Assembly: GCA_001709035.1 (NCBI GenBank)
Contig: LVKA01000016.1
Coordinates: 1-64,000 of the forward strand
Direction of reading: 5' to 3'
Length of the DNA stretch: 64,000 bases
Source of the DNA: Candidatus Thiodiazotropha endoloripes
Lineage (GTDB): Bacteria; Pseudomonadota; Gammaproteobacteria; Chromatiales; Chromatiaceae
Below, piece by piece: positions 8,429 through 17,510 of the stretch. A program made the position numbers and the translations under genes. Under the pieces are notes generated by a model that saw only the letters and a program-made list of their open reading frames with translations, did not search any database and had not been told where the DNA came from. The number at the start of each line of letters is the position of its first letter. Within the stretch, counting starts at the first letter, position 1.

Positions 8429-9940
8429 TCAGGCTCCAGCCTGTAGTTGATCTGCCTGTCTCTGTTGCTCAAGTTGGCCACTCTCCGCCATTTCCGCATA
8501 GACCTTGGCCACTGCATCTTCAATCGGTTCCATGGCATGCTCACCATTCGGTTGAATACCGGACTCTTCCAGTACTTCCCATGGCTCATAGCCGATCTTT
8601 GAACAAAGCACGGTCTCACATCCTTCAAGCAGACGTATTGTCTTTTGCAGTGTTGTCTCTGCATCACCACAGGTATCACCACCTGAACAGTAGAGATCGA
8701 CTTTGCGATGGCCGATAAAGCGAACATCGGTCATGGAGGCCTCGTAGATCAGAAACTCTTTTGCATGGCCGAAGTGCTGATTGATTACACCACCTCCACT
8801 GGTGGCAACAGCCATCAATACCGGGCGTGTCTCTTTTTTCTGCTTGGTCAGGGCTGTGAGGGGGATAAATGTTTCGTTTGCGCTGCTCTTTTGCGCTTCC
8901 AGCTTGGCTTCGATTTCTGCCTGATAATCAGCACGCTTTTTCATTGCCTGCTCATAATCGACATCCATCACTTCAACTTTTTCCATGGTGAATTCATCAC
9001 CCCTGTCCTCACCAAGCATGCCCACAGCATCCGCGCGACACTGCCGGCAATGACGCATCATATTCATGTCACCGGCACATTTATCCTGCAGGGTTTGCAA
9101 CTCATCATGGGTGGGTCCACGCTGCCCCATCACACCGTAGAATGTGCCATGTTCCGCTTCAGCAATCAGTGGCATCACATTGTGCAAAAACGCCCCTTTC
9201 TCCTTAACGACCTTGCTCACCTCTTCCAGGTGTTGATCGTTTACACCGGGGATCATGACTGAATTGACCTTCACCAGAATGCCCCGGTCGGTCAACATCT
9301 TCAGCCCTTTCTGCTGTTGCTCAATGAGTATTTTTGCACCCTTACGACCTTTGATTCGGCGATTATTCCAGAAGATCCAGGGATAGATTTTCGCACCGAC
9401 ATCGGGATCAACGCAGTTGATGGTGATGGTTACATGATCGATGTTGTGTTTGCACAGCTCATCCACCTGATCCGGCAGTGACAGCCCATTGGTAGAGACA
9501 CAGAGTTTGATATCCGGTGCCTTTTCGGTCAGTTGACGAAAGGTATCGAAAGTCCGCTCTGGATTGGCCAAAGGGTCGCCAGGCCCGGCGATACCCAACA
9601 CAGTCATTTGCGGGATATTGGCAGCTACCGCCATCACCTTTTTAACTGCCTGATCCGGCGTCAACAGTTCAGAGACCACACCGGGTCGTGATTCATTTGC
9701 ACAATCGTATTTTCGATTGCAGTAGTGACACTGGATATTACAGGCCGGTGCGACCGCCACATGCATACGAGCAAAATGGTGGTGTGCCTCTTCGGAATAA
9801 CAGGGATGATTATGCACCTTGTCCCGAATATGGTCCGGTAGATGGGATAACTGATCGCTGCTACCACCACATCCGGATGCACTGCACCCACTTTCAGCTG
9901 TGTTATCTGCTGATTGACCTATCACTTTCAATTCCATCAT
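8429..9940 (-). CDS. nifB: NifB, radical SAM FeMo-cofactor biosynthesis protein
   Basis: NifB makes NifB-co, the 8Fe-9S-carbide precursor of the nitrogenase cofactor. The protein has the radical-SAM motif C-x3-C-x2-C (CNIQCHYC, about residues 67-74) and a C-terminal NifX/NafY-like domain (VATSGGGVINQHFGHAKEF). I prefer the ATG at 9940 (503 aa) or the next codon, because GGAGG lies just in front; a longer start at 9961 would place that GGAGG inside the coding region. A sigma-54 promoter and two NifA sites lie upstream. It heads a run down to draG. Confidence 0.95.
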   Translation of the reverse strand: MMELKVIGQSADNTAESGCSASGCGGSSDQLSHLPDHIRDKVHNHPCYSEEAHHHFARMHVAVAPACNIQCHYCNRKYDCANESRPGVVSELLTPDQAVKKVMAVAANIPQMTVLGIAGPGDPLANPERTFDTFRQLTEKAPDIKLCVSTNGLSLPDQVDELCKHNIDHVTITINCVDPDVGAKIYPWIFWNNRRIKGRKGAKILIEQQQKGLKMLTDRGILVKVNSVMIPGVNDQHLEEVSKVVKEKGAFLHNVMPLIAEAEHGTFYGVMGQRGPTHDELQTLQDKCAGDMNMMRHCRQCRADAVGMLGEDRGDEFTMEKVEVMDVDYEQAMKKRADYQAEIEAKLEAQKSSANETFIPLTALTKQKKETRPVLMAVATSGGGVINQHFGHAKEFLIYEASMTDVRFIGHRKVDLYCSGGDTCGDAETTLQKTIRLLEGCETVLCSKIGYEPWEVLEESGIQPNGEHAMEPIEDAVAKVYAEMAESGQLEQQRQADQLQAGA

Positions 9941-9993
9941 CCGGCCTCCAAATAGCGACACAATGAGGTTGTTATTACGCTTGAAAGTGATAA

Positions 9994-10010
9994 TGCAATC
10001 TGCGTGCCTA
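9994..10010 (-). promoter_or_regulatory. Sigma-54 promoter of nifB
   Basis: Read on the minus strand, TAGGCACGCAGATTGCA contains GG, ten bases, then GC (10008-10007 and 9996-9995), with the GGCACG and TTGCA elements intact. The predicted start is near 9984, about 44 bases upstream of the preferred nifB ATG. Confidence 0.85.
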
Positions 10011-10070
10011 GTTTTTATCTACATATAACCTGTTGTATTTAAGAATATTCCACAACATAAGGGGACTATC

Positions 10071-10086
10071 TGTCAGTTTCTATACA
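10071..10086. promoter_or_regulatory. NifA upstream activator site 1 of nifB
   Basis: TGT CAGTTTCTAT ACA is an exact NifA consensus palindrome centred about 94 bp upstream of the predicted nifB start, the usual distance for NifA. Confidence 0.85.
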
Positions 10087-10103
10087 GAGCTGCCTACAGT
10101 GTC

Positions 10104-10119
10104 TGTATGACAACCGACA
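10104..10119. promoter_or_regulatory. NifA upstream activator site 2 of nifB
   Basis: TGT ATGACAACCG ACA is a second exact match, 33 bp from site 1 (three helical turns, so on the same DNA face). It ends eight bases short of the nifA stop codon. Confidence 0.83.
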
Positions 10120-10127
10120 GAGAGTAA

Positions 10128-11699
10128 CTACATCTGCCGAACTTTAATATTCAAGGTCTGAATCCGGTAACCGATCTGTCTTGGAGTCATTCCAAGTAAC
10201 CGTGCAGCCTTGGCCTGTACCCATCCGGCTTGTTCCAGGGCAGCAATCACCCGTTCACGTTCATCCAGGTCAGGATCGTCAAAATCAACTTTAGCGTTAC
10301 CGGTACCGGTTACCTGGGAGTAGCTCTGATCGAGCATCGGTTTCAGACCACTCAGGTTAATCGCGTTTTCATCTATCGCCCCTTCGCCGCTCATAACAGC
10401 AGCGCGTTCCAGACAATTCTCCAGTTCACGCACATTGCCCGGCCAGTCATGATGCATTAGAAGCCTGACTGCACCGTCATCAATGGATAATTCACGCCCC
10501 TGGCTTTTGGCGATTTTTGACACCAGAAAACGGGTCAAATCATTGATATCCTCTTTGCGATCCCGCAAAGGTGGCATCTGAATCGGCATCACATTGAGAC
10601 GATAGTAGAGGTCCTCTCTGAAATTGCCCTCTTGTACTTCGTACTCAAGATCTTTATTGGTGGCCGCCACGACCCGGACATCCACCACATGGGTCTTTAC
10701 ACCACCTACCCGCTCAAACTCTCCCTCTTGCAGTACTCGCAGTAACTTGGCTTGGAAGGTAGGACTGATTTCTCCGATTTCATCAAGAAAGATGGTACCG
10801 CCATGAGCCTGTTCAAACCGTCCTTTACGCTGATTGACGGCACCGGTGAATGCGCCTTTTTCATGTCCAAACAGTTCCGTCTCTAACAGGGTATCCGGCA
10901 ATGCCGCACAATTCAGCTTAATAAAAGGGCCATTGCTTCTCGGGGAGTTGTAGTGAATCGCATTCGCCACCAGTTCTTTACCGGTTCCTGATTCACCTCG
11001 AACCAGTACTGTAGTGTTCCATTTGGCCACCTGACGTACCTGTTCAAAGATCATGCGCATACTGGGGGTGTGTCCAACCAGGTTGGAGAAGCCATGCTCT
11101 CCGCGCACCTTGCGCCGAAGTGAATCGCGCTCATCCTTTAGCGCCAGCTGCTCATCTTCCACCTTCTTTGCCAGGCGCACACTCTGACCGATCAGATTGC
11201 CAACCATTTGCAGGAAACGTTCATGCAATTTCAGTAAACTGATACTGCCCAATGGTTGGGCTGCCAGTACACCGGCGGTCTCATCTCCAATCAGAATGGG
11301 AACACCAACAAATGGCAGCTCCGGGTCATACACGCCAAGTCTGTCCAGAAACCGGTCTTCATCGGAGATACGCCTGACAACAAGAGGCTTACCGCTAGAC
11401 ATTATCGCCCCGACCACACCTTCTCCCGGTTTATATCTTACTGTGTTAAAGGGTGCAGGATTCTCATGTAAAGCGGTAACCAGTAATTCACCACTGCTAT
11501 CATCCAGCAGACAGATCATGCCATAGCGTAGTTTGGCGGTATCACTCAACCGACTAAGCACTTCAGTCAGTGTCTCCCTGAAATCCAAGGAACGACTTAA
11601 AACCTGACTGACTTGGTAGAGGCTCTCCAGCTCCGACTCCAGGACAATATTGTTATGTTCCACTCCCATATTATCCATATTGATATCAGTCGAACTCAT
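10128..11699 (-). CDS. nifA: NifA, sigma-54-dependent activator of nif genes
   Basis: The 523-aa enhancer-binding protein has an N-terminal GAF domain (about 30-180), an AAA+ domain with Walker A GESGTGKE (235-242) and the sigma-54 contact loop GAFTGA (282-287), and a C-terminal Fis-type helix-turn-helix (about 480-523). There are no cysteines in the linker between the AAA+ and DNA-binding parts, so it is the oxygen-insensitive kind that depends on NifL. Its ATG overlaps the nifL stop by one base (TAATG). Matching NifA sites lie upstream of nifL and nifB. Confidence 0.96.
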   Translation of the reverse strand: MSSTDINMDNMGVEHNNIVLESELESLYQVSQVLSRSLDFRETLTEVLSRLSDTAKLRYGMICLLDDSSGELLVTALHENPAPFNTVRYKPGEGVVGAIMSSGKPLVVRRISDEDRFLDRLGVYDPELPFVGVPILIGDETAGVLAAQPLGSISLLKLHERFLQMVGNLIGQSVRLAKKVEDEQLALKDERDSLRRKVRGEHGFSNLVGHTPSMRMIFEQVRQVAKWNTTVLVRGESGTGKELVANAIHYNSPRSNGPFIKLNCAALPDTLLETELFGHEKGAFTGAVNQRKGRFEQAHGGTIFLDEIGEISPTFQAKLLRVLQEGEFERVGGVKTHVVDVRVVAATNKDLEYEVQEGNFREDLYYRLNVMPIQMPPLRDRKEDINDLTRFLVSKIAKSQGRELSIDDGAVRLLMHHDWPGNVRELENCLERAAVMSGEGAIDENAINLSGLKPMLDQSYSQVTGTGNAKVDFDDPDLDERERVIAALEQAGWVQAKAARLLGMTPRQIGYRIQTLNIKVRQM

Positions 11700-13336
11700 T
11701 AAAGCGTCTCCTCCATGCCGTTTAGAGGTAGTCTGACAAAGACTCGACAGCCACCATAAAAGTTAGCATCAATCTCAACATTACCACCATGTCCGATGAC
11801 GACTTCTTGAGCCATGGTCAATCCCATTCCGGCATGCTCCTTTGGTTGTTCCCACCCACAGTAAAAAGGCTCGAATACTTTCAACCTGTGGGCCTTTGGA
11901 ATACCTACGCCGTTATCCATTACTTCAATCAGTAAATCCTGATTATCCTGTTTGGTCTGGATACGAATTTCCCGATAGTCCTGCTTGGCTTCAATCAATG
12001 ACTGAATGGCATTGTCTATAAGGTATTTGAACAACCCACGTAGCGCATTGATCCGACCATTCACTTCCGCTAGTACCGGTGCCGGACGCCAGTCGACCAC
12101 GACACCGGCGGAAAGCAGGTTTTCAGTAGAAAGTTTCACCACCTCATGCAGCAGCTCATTGATATTGACCAACGAGGTCTGCTCAACAACAGGACTTGGT
12201 AGTGCTTCATGCAGGCTCTCCATTGCCTCATCACCACTCTTTAAGGCTTGTTGCAAAACAATCCTCATCCCCATACTCTCTTGACCCGCTGTCGGCATGG
12301 ACAATGCGGCTTTGATGACATTCAACGGTGCCTGAATTTTGAAAATGGCGCCGGATATAGCCTCACGCATGGTCTGAACCATCTGTTGTTCTGCCATATT
12401 GGCACGTATCATATTGAGCCGCGCTTCCTGTATACGTTTGCGACTTCCGGTGACCTCGTTGGCGATCAACAACAGACAGCATCTTGTTGATTCTGCCTGT
12501 TTAAAATAGTTACGGGCAGCCTCATCCAACTCTGGAACATTGACTCCTGAACAGGTAAACCATCTGGGTGCCGCACCACCCGGGGGGTCCAATCTGATCT
12601 CAACATTGGTAAAGCCGTTACCAACCTGACATACCTTACCCAGATCAAATCCGACCTGTTGTTCCAGCGCCTCAAGAAACAGAGAGGCCGGCTCCACACC
12701 CCTAAAGTCGCCTATCAAGGCTTTGTAGGCGTGGTTGTCCAGTAAAACCTTACGATCAGCAGCAACAACAGCTACCACCATTGGCGCTGCGTTCAGTGTT
12801 GCTTCAGTCAGGTTTTTTTGAAATTTCAAGCGTTGTTCCAACTGATGCATCTCAGTTATGTCTCGATGCATCCCCAGGAAATAGGCCGTTTGTCCCTTGT
12901 TGTTGTTGACAGGAGAGATGGTCAGTTCAGCGAGATACTCCTCTTGGGATTTACGATGGTTGACCAATGTACCCTGCCATACTTCATTACCCTGAATCGT
13001 CTCCCAAAGTTCACGATAGACTGATTCAGGTGTCGATTTACTGGAGAGTACCGATTCATTTTTTCCGATAACTTCTTCTCTTGCATAACCGGTCAACGTC
13101 TCAAAGGCGCAGTTCACATAGAGAATTCGGGCTGTCGGGTCGGTGATAGAGATAGCAATCGGTGCTTGCTCGACCAATTCATAGAAAAGCTTGGGTGGTA
13201 AAAACTGATTACTGTCCAAACTGCTGAATGCCTCCAAAACTTCAGTCGGTGTTCCCTCAGGAGGTGAGGCCAGAAAATCATTGATCCTGTCAACTAGGTT
13301 GTCGCTGTTTGTTGATTGTATTTTGCGCTGGATCAT
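11699..13336 (-). CDS. nifL: NifL, redox- and nitrogen-responsive anti-activator
   Basis: NifL binds and inhibits NifA when oxygen or fixed nitrogen is present. The 545-aa protein has a first PAS domain (about 45-160, the FAD-binding redox sensor in the family), a second PAS, a helical H-like region, and a C-terminal GHKL ATPase-like domain (VMDNGVGIPKAHR, GMGLTMAQEV). In the H-like region, AIFKIQAPLNVI has phenylalanine where Azotobacter NifL has histidine, fitting a non-phosphorylating mechanism. The ATG at 13336 is preferred; a GTG twelve bases upstream is possible. It is cotranscribed with nifA. Confidence 0.93.
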   Translation of the reverse strand: MIQRKIQSTNSDNLVDRINDFLASPPEGTPTEVLEAFSSLDSNQFLPPKLFYELVEQAPIAISITDPTARILYVNCAFETLTGYAREEVIGKNESVLSSKSTPESVYRELWETIQGNEVWQGTLVNHRKSQEEYLAELTISPVNNNKGQTAYFLGMHRDITEMHQLEQRLKFQKNLTEATLNAAPMVVAVVAADRKVLLDNHAYKALIGDFRGVEPASLFLEALEQQVGFDLGKVCQVGNGFTNVEIRLDPPGGAAPRWFTCSGVNVPELDEAARNYFKQAESTRCCLLLIANEVTGSRKRIQEARLNMIRANMAEQQMVQTMREAISGAIFKIQAPLNVIKAALSMPTAGQESMGMRIVLQQALKSGDEAMESLHEALPSPVVEQTSLVNINELLHEVVKLSTENLLSAGVVVDWRPAPVLAEVNGRINALRGLFKYLIDNAIQSLIEAKQDYREIRIQTKQDNQDLLIEVMDNGVGIPKAHRLKVFEPFYCGWEQPKEHAGMGLTMAQEVVIGHGGNVEIDANFYGGCRVFVRLPLNGMEETL

Positions 13337-13388
13337 AGCTCGCTGCACCTTAATTCCACTGTAGAAACTCTATACATGACAATACTTG

Positions 13389-13404
13389 TGCAATTCCCAT
13401 ACCA
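13389..13404 (-). promoter_or_regulatory. Sigma-54 promoter of nifLA
   Basis: On the minus strand TGGTATGGGAATTGCA has GG, ten bases, GC with an intact TTGCA. The predicted start is near 13379, about 43 bases before the nifL ATG. Together with nearby NifA sites it implies that nifLA is itself NifA-activated. Confidence 0.78.
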
Positions 13405-13444
13405 GCACTCCAGATCGGTGCTTGATCCTGCAAAATGTCCTGTT

Positions 13445-13460
13445 TGTTACGTAATCTACA
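13445..13460. promoter_or_regulatory. NifA upstream activator site 1, nifL-rnfA region
   Basis: TGT TACGTAATCT ACA is an exact match, about 74 bp upstream of the predicted nifL start. It may serve the divergent rnf operon as well. Confidence 0.83.
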
Positions 13461-13477
13461 AATGAATTAGCGGAATC

Positions 13478-13493
13478 TGTAACGAAGACTACA
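13478..13493. promoter_or_regulatory. NifA upstream activator site 2, nifL-rnfA region
   Basis: TGT AACGAAGACT ACA is an exact match, 33 bp from site 1, the same spacing as the nifB pair. It lies about 107 bp upstream of the nifL start and about 165 bp upstream of the possible rnf start. Confidence 0.83.
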
Positions 13494-13624
13494 AACATGC
13501 CTATGCCCGGTGCCGGTGCAATTCCGCACTAAATTAGGGCTTATTCCATTCAGGCCTTTATTTCTGCACCCTGGGAGATTGCTGAACAATAGTGATTGCA
13601 GTTGATTACCTTTTTTATGGCGCT

Positions 13625-13640
13625 TGGCATATTTTTTGTT
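13625..13640 (+). promoter_or_regulatory. Candidate sigma-54 promoter of the rnf operon
   Basis: TGGCATATTTTTTGTT has a perfect -24 element (TGGCAT) and correct spacing, but GT instead of GC at -12. The start would be near 13651, 26 bases before the rnfA ATG. The two NifA sites at 13445-13493 lie at a workable distance. Confidence 0.45.
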
Positions 13641-13676
13641 GGGGTAATAGCCATTACTCTGAATCGATGGCTATTT

Positions 13677-14255
13677 ATGGAATATATTCTGATCATTCTT
13701 TCGACCGCACTGGTCAATAATGTCGTTCTTGTCAAGTTCCTGGGTTTGTGCCCCTTGATGGGTGTTTCCAACAAGCTTGACTCAGCGCTGGGCATGGGAT
13801 TGGCCACGACCTTTGTCCTCACTTTAGCTGCATTTGCAGGCTGGTTGCTGGAATTCTATGTATTACAGCCATTGGACCTGGGCTTTTTGAGAATCCTGAC
13901 CTTCATCCTGGTCATTGCAGTCGTCGTTCAATTTACCGAGATGGTGGTTCGCAAAACCTCCCCTGCACTCTATCAGGTGTTGGGTATTTTCCTCCCGCTG
14001 ATCACCACCAATTGTGCGGTGCTCGGAGTTGCTCTACTCAATGTGCAACAGGAAAACAGCTTTCTTGCCAGTCTACTGTATGGCTTCGGTTCTGCACTGG
14101 GATTCACACTGGTGCTTGTGATGTTTGCCGGATTACGTGAACGTCTTGCACTGGCCAATGTGCCACAGGCCTTTAGCGGCACCCCGATTGCTTATGTGGT
14201 GGCCGGATTGATGTCACTGGCTTTTATGGGCTTCGCCGGATTGACCAGCCAGTAA
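13677..14255 (+). CDS. rnfA: RnfA, membrane subunit of the Rnf complex
   Basis: The Rnf complex couples ferredoxin/NADH electron transfer to ion movement; in diazotrophs it drives reduction of low-potential carriers for nitrogenase. The 192-aa product is highly hydrophobic with about six spans and begins [20 protein letters not shown], matching the family start. A longer frame from 13596 would run through the candidate promoter, so I reject it. The conserved [10 protein letters not shown] and TTNCAVLG motifs contain the cysteines thought to hold an intramembrane Fe-S cluster with RnfE. Confidence 0.93.
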   Translation: MEYILIILSTALVNNVVLVKFLGLCPLMGVSNKLDSALGMGLATTFVLTLAAFAGWLLEFYVLQPLDLGFLRILTFILVIAVVVQFTEMVVRKTSPALYQVLGIFLPLITTNCAVLGVALLNVQQENSFLASLLYGFGSALGFTLVLVMFAGLRERLALANVPQAFSGTPIAYVVAGLMSLAFMGFAGLTSQ

Positions 14256-14282
14256 CTCAGAAGTTGTAAAGAGACTGTTTAA

Positions 14283-14387
14283 ATGGAGAACTCAATGTTC
14301 GGAGAACCGATGGAACCAGATTGTTTCAAAACCAAATCATTCGGTGTGATTTGTAAAGATCTGTATCAACAGTTGGAGATGCAATGA
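14283..14387 (+). CDS. Possible 34-aa leader ORF overlapping rnfB
   Basis: Between rnfA and rnfB there is an ATG-initiated frame of 34 codons starting MENSMFGEPMEPD. Its TGA overlaps the rnfB ATG as ATGA, the typical layout of translational coupling. The region is otherwise an unusually long gap for this operon. I know no family for it; it could be a leader peptide or a chance frame. Confidence 0.35.
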   Translation: MENSMFGEPMEPDCFKTKSFGVICKDLYQQLEMQ

Positions 14388-14917
14388 TGGTTTCTGCAAT
14401 CCTCGTATTGACTGCACTGGGTATCACCATGGGCGCCATGTTAGGGATCGCTGCCAAATATCTAGCTGTTGAAGGCAATCCGCTGCAGGAGGAGATTGAG
14501 AGTCTACTGCCTGGCTCCCAATGTGGGCAGTGTGGCTACCCGGGATGCAGTCCGGCCGCTGAAGCTGTGGCCAATGGCGATGCCGCGGTAACCATGTGTC
14601 CTCCAGGAGGCAAAGCCCTCGCGGAGTCATTGGCGGAAAAAATGGGAGTTAGCATCGATCTCTCATCAGTGGAAGAGAAAGCACCGATGGTTGCATTCGT
14701 GCATGAGAATTTGTGTGTCGGTTGTACAAAGTGCTTCAAACGATGTCCTACCGATGCCATTTTAGGTGGCCCCAAACAGATCCATGCCGTATTTGCTGAT
14801 GCTTGTACAGGTTGTGAGAAGTGTTATGACGTCTGCCCCACCGAATGCATAGAGATGCGTCCGATCATCAAGACCTTGCAGACATGGTATTGGCCTGAAC
14901 CGGCTAAGGTGGCCTAG
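14384..14917 (+). CDS. rnfB: RnfB, Fe-S subunit of the Rnf complex
   Basis: The 177-aa protein has an N-terminal membrane helix, the RnfB-specific cluster motif CGQCGYPGC, and two 4Fe-4S ferredoxin motifs (CVGCTKCFKRCP and CTGCEKCYDVCP). It passes electrons between soluble ferredoxin and RnfC. Two ATG codons are adjacent at 14384 and 14387. It is followed by rnfC after two bases. Confidence 0.94.
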   Translation: MMVSAILVLTALGITMGAMLGIAAKYLAVEGNPLQEEIESLLPGSQCGQCGYPGCSPAAEAVANGDAAVTMCPPGGKALAESLAEKMGVSIDLSSVEEKAPMVAFVHENLCVGCTKCFKRCPTDAILGGPKQIHAVFADACTGCEKCYDVCPTECIEMRPIIKTLQTWYWPEPAKVA

Positions 14918-14919
14918 TC

Positions 14920-16425
14920 ATGTCAACTGGCAAACTATTCAAACTGTTTAAAATTCGAGGTGGCGTTCATCCGGATGATCGTAAGCAGTTAAGTGCCGGA
15001 CAGGCAATTGAAAAACTGCCCATGCCCCCGCTTCTGCATATTCCCCTGCAACAACATATCGGTGCTCCGGCCGAATCCCTGGTCAGGCGTGGTGACGAAG
15101 TCAAAAAGGGTCAACTGCTGGCACGTAATCAGGGTGCGATTTCAGCACCGGTTCATGCACCAACATCCGGACGCATCATGGGTGTTGGTGGATATCCGGC
15201 ACACCATCCCTCGGGCCTGTCAGTTAGAACCATCACGTTAAAACCAGATGGCGAGGATGAATGGCTGGACAAATTAGAGCCCTGCGATGACTATTACCAA
15301 CTTTCTCCGGAAGAGATTGCAGACCGGGTAGCCCGTGCCGGAATTGTCGGTATGGGGGGTGCAACCTTCCCATCCGCAGTGAAACTGAATCTGCGTAAGA
15401 GATACCGACTCCATACCCTGGTAATCAATGGTGCTGAGTGTGAGCCCTATCTGACCTGCGACGATCGTCTGATGCGCGAACAGGCAATGCAGGTTGTTGA
15501 AGGTGTGAAACTGATGGCCCGCGCATTGGATGTGGATCACATTTTGTTCGCGATTGAGAATAACAAACCAGATGCGCAAGCTTCTATCAGAGAGGCGGCA
15601 GAAGACACTGATATAGTCACCGTGGTCGGCTTACCGACCCGCTATCCGATGGGCTCTGAAAAACATCTGGTACAGACACTGGTCGGTAAAGAGACTCCGG
15701 CACGGGGCCTTACCGCAGATATAGGTGTGGTGGTACACAATGTCGCTACCGCACGGGCTGTATATGATGCCATCGCACTCGGTCGACCGCTTATTTCCAG
15801 GGTGATGACTGTCACCGGTGAATCCATTCAAGATCCCAAGAATGTTGAAGTACTGATTGGAACCCCCCTCAACAATCTGATCGATTACTGTGGTGGCTTC
15901 AGGGAGGTGCCAGAGCGATTGATCAGTGGTGGCCCGATGATGGGACAACCTCTGCCAAGCCTGCGGGTTCCAGCAGTTAAAGGCAGTAATGGTCTGCTAG
16001 CACTCTCCGACAAGGCAAATAAAACCACAACCGAGATGCCCTGCATCCGTTGTGCAAGCTGTGTCAATGCCTGCCCCTGTGGACTGGTGCCACTCGACAT
16101 GGCAAATCATATCAAGGCCGGCAGCCTCGACAGTTCAGTCAAACTGGGTCTGCTCGACTGTATCGCCTGTGGCTCCTGTGCCTATGTATGCCCCTCTCAT
16201 ATCCCGTTGGTTCAATACTTTAACTATGCCAAGGGTGAGCTGGCTTCCAGGCAACGGACACAACATAAACAAAATGAGACCAAACGTCTCGCTGAAGCTA
16301 GGACTGAGCGCATGGAGAAAATCAAACGCGCTAAGCGAGAAGCCATGGCCAAACGTAAAAAAGAGATGGAGGAGAAGAAACGGAAAAAGGCTGATAAAGC
16401 TGCGGTAGCAGGAGCAGAATCATGA
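14920..16425 (+). CDS. rnfC: RnfC, NADH/FMN-binding Fe-S subunit
   Basis: The 501-aa peripheral subunit binds NADH and FMN. Features include a GMGGATFPSAVK glycine-rich segment, NGAECEPYL, and two 4Fe-4S motifs, CIRCASCVNACP and CIACGSCAYVCP. The C-terminus is a short lysine/glutamate-rich helix (about 440-495) rather than the long alanine-rich repeat tail of E. coli RsxC. Its stop overlaps rnfD by four bases (ATGA). Confidence 0.95.
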   Translation: MSTGKLFKLFKIRGGVHPDDRKQLSAGQAIEKLPMPPLLHIPLQQHIGAPAESLVRRGDEVKKGQLLARNQGAISAPVHAPTSGRIMGVGGYPAHHPSGLSVRTITLKPDGEDEWLDKLEPCDDYYQLSPEEIADRVARAGIVGMGGATFPSAVKLNLRKRYRLHTLVINGAECEPYLTCDDRLMREQAMQVVEGVKLMARALDVDHILFAIENNKPDAQASIREAAEDTDIVTVVGLPTRYPMGSEKHLVQTLVGKETPARGLTADIGVVVHNVATARAVYDAIALGRPLISRVMTVTGESIQDPKNVEVLIGTPLNNLIDYCGGFREVPERLISGGPMMGQPLPSLRVPAVKGSNGLLALSDKANKTTTEMPCIRCASCVNACPCGLVPLDMANHIKAGSLDSSVKLGLLDCIACGSCAYVCPSHIPLVQYFNYAKGELASRQRTQHKQNETKRLAEARTERMEKIKRAKREAMAKRKKEMEEKKRKKADKAAVAGAES

Positions 16426-17510
16426 GTGAAGAGACATCGATCTTCGGTCCCTATACCCATGCCAAGAGTAGTATCAGCAGAACCATGGGACTGGTTATGC
16501 TCAGCTTACTCCCGGCCACACTGTTCGGGCTCTATCAATTCGGATGGCCTGCAATTTTCCTTTTTCTTACGACCATAGTGGCTTGTGTGCTGGCTGAAGC
16601 CTTCTCATTAAGGGTTGCCGGAAAACCCATCAAGCCCTTCGTTATGGATGGTTCTGCGATATTAACTGGCTGGTTGTTGGCTATGACTTTACCTCCCTGG
16701 GCACCCTGGTGGATCGGCCTGATTGGTGCCCTGCTTGCCATCATTGTTGCCAAACAGGTATTTGGTGGCTTAGGCCAGAATCTATTCAACCCGGCAATGG
16801 TTGCCCGGGTTGCCCTGTTGATCTCATTTCCACTTGAAATGACGCTCTTCAACCAACCAGTACCCATGTTTTCAGCCCAGGCACCTGGTTTTCTGGAGAG
16901 TCTGGCAATCACCTTCGGCTCGTCGGATGCTATCGATGCAGTCAGTAGCGCAACGACACTGGGACATCTCAAGACTGAGCTTGGCCGGGGTGTTGCGCTG
17001 CCGGAGGCAGCAACCACAACGGTTTCGATCTGGCAACAATTATGGGGGCAGACATCGGGCAGTCTTGGTGAAACATCAGCCTTGTTACTGCTTCTGGGTG
17101 GGCTATTTCTGATCTACAAAAAGGTGATTAACTGGCATATACCTGTCTCCATGCTGGGTACCTTGGCACTTTTGGCCGGCCTGTTCCATCTGATCGATCC
17201 GAATAGTTATGTTGGGCCGATGACACATCTTCTCAGTGGTGCGGCAATCCTCTGTGCTTTCTTCATCGCTACGGATCTTGTTACATCCCCGGTTTCGATA
17301 CGTGGCCAAATTCTGTTTGGCGCGGGTTGTGGCCTACTGATCTATGCGATCAGAACCTGGGCCGGATACCCGGAAGGCGTGGCGTTTGCAGTGATGCTGA
17401 TGAATGCCTGTACCCCCTTGATTGATCACTACCTGAAACCAAGAATTTATGGGCGTGATCGAAAAGGTCAACCGCTGGTTTATAGCAATGAGGGAACTGA
17501 TCGCAAATGA
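16422..17510 (+). CDS. rnfD: RnfD, membrane subunit with covalent FMN
   Basis: The 362-aa integral membrane protein has about nine to ten spans. It carries the flavinylation motif SSATTLG (around residue 175), where FMN is attached to threonine in RnfD/NqrB proteins. It overlaps rnfC and rnfG by four bases at either end, which indicates coupled translation. Confidence 0.94.
   Translation: MSEETSIFGPYTHAKSSISRTMGLVMLSLLPATLFGLYQFGWPAIFLFLTTIVACVLAEAFSLRVAGKPIKPFVMDGSAILTGWLLAMTLPPWAPWWIGLIGALLAIIVAKQVFGGLGQNLFNPAMVARVALLISFPLEMTLFNQPVPMFSAQAPGFLESLAITFGSSDAIDAVSSATTLGHLKTELGRGVALPEAATTTVSIWQQLWGQTSGSLGETSALLLLLGGLFLIYKKVINWHIPVSMLGTLALLAGLFHLIDPNSYVGPMTHLLSGAAILCAFFIATDLVTSPVSIRGQILFGAGCGLLIYAIRTWAGYPEGVAFAVMLMNACTPLIDHYLKPRIYGRDRKGQPLVYSNEGTDRK

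Noticed and set aside
13596-13676. 27-codon N-terminal extension of rnfA
   Set aside because: RnfA proteins begin at the equivalent of ATG 13677, and the extension would run through the candidate sigma-54 promoter.
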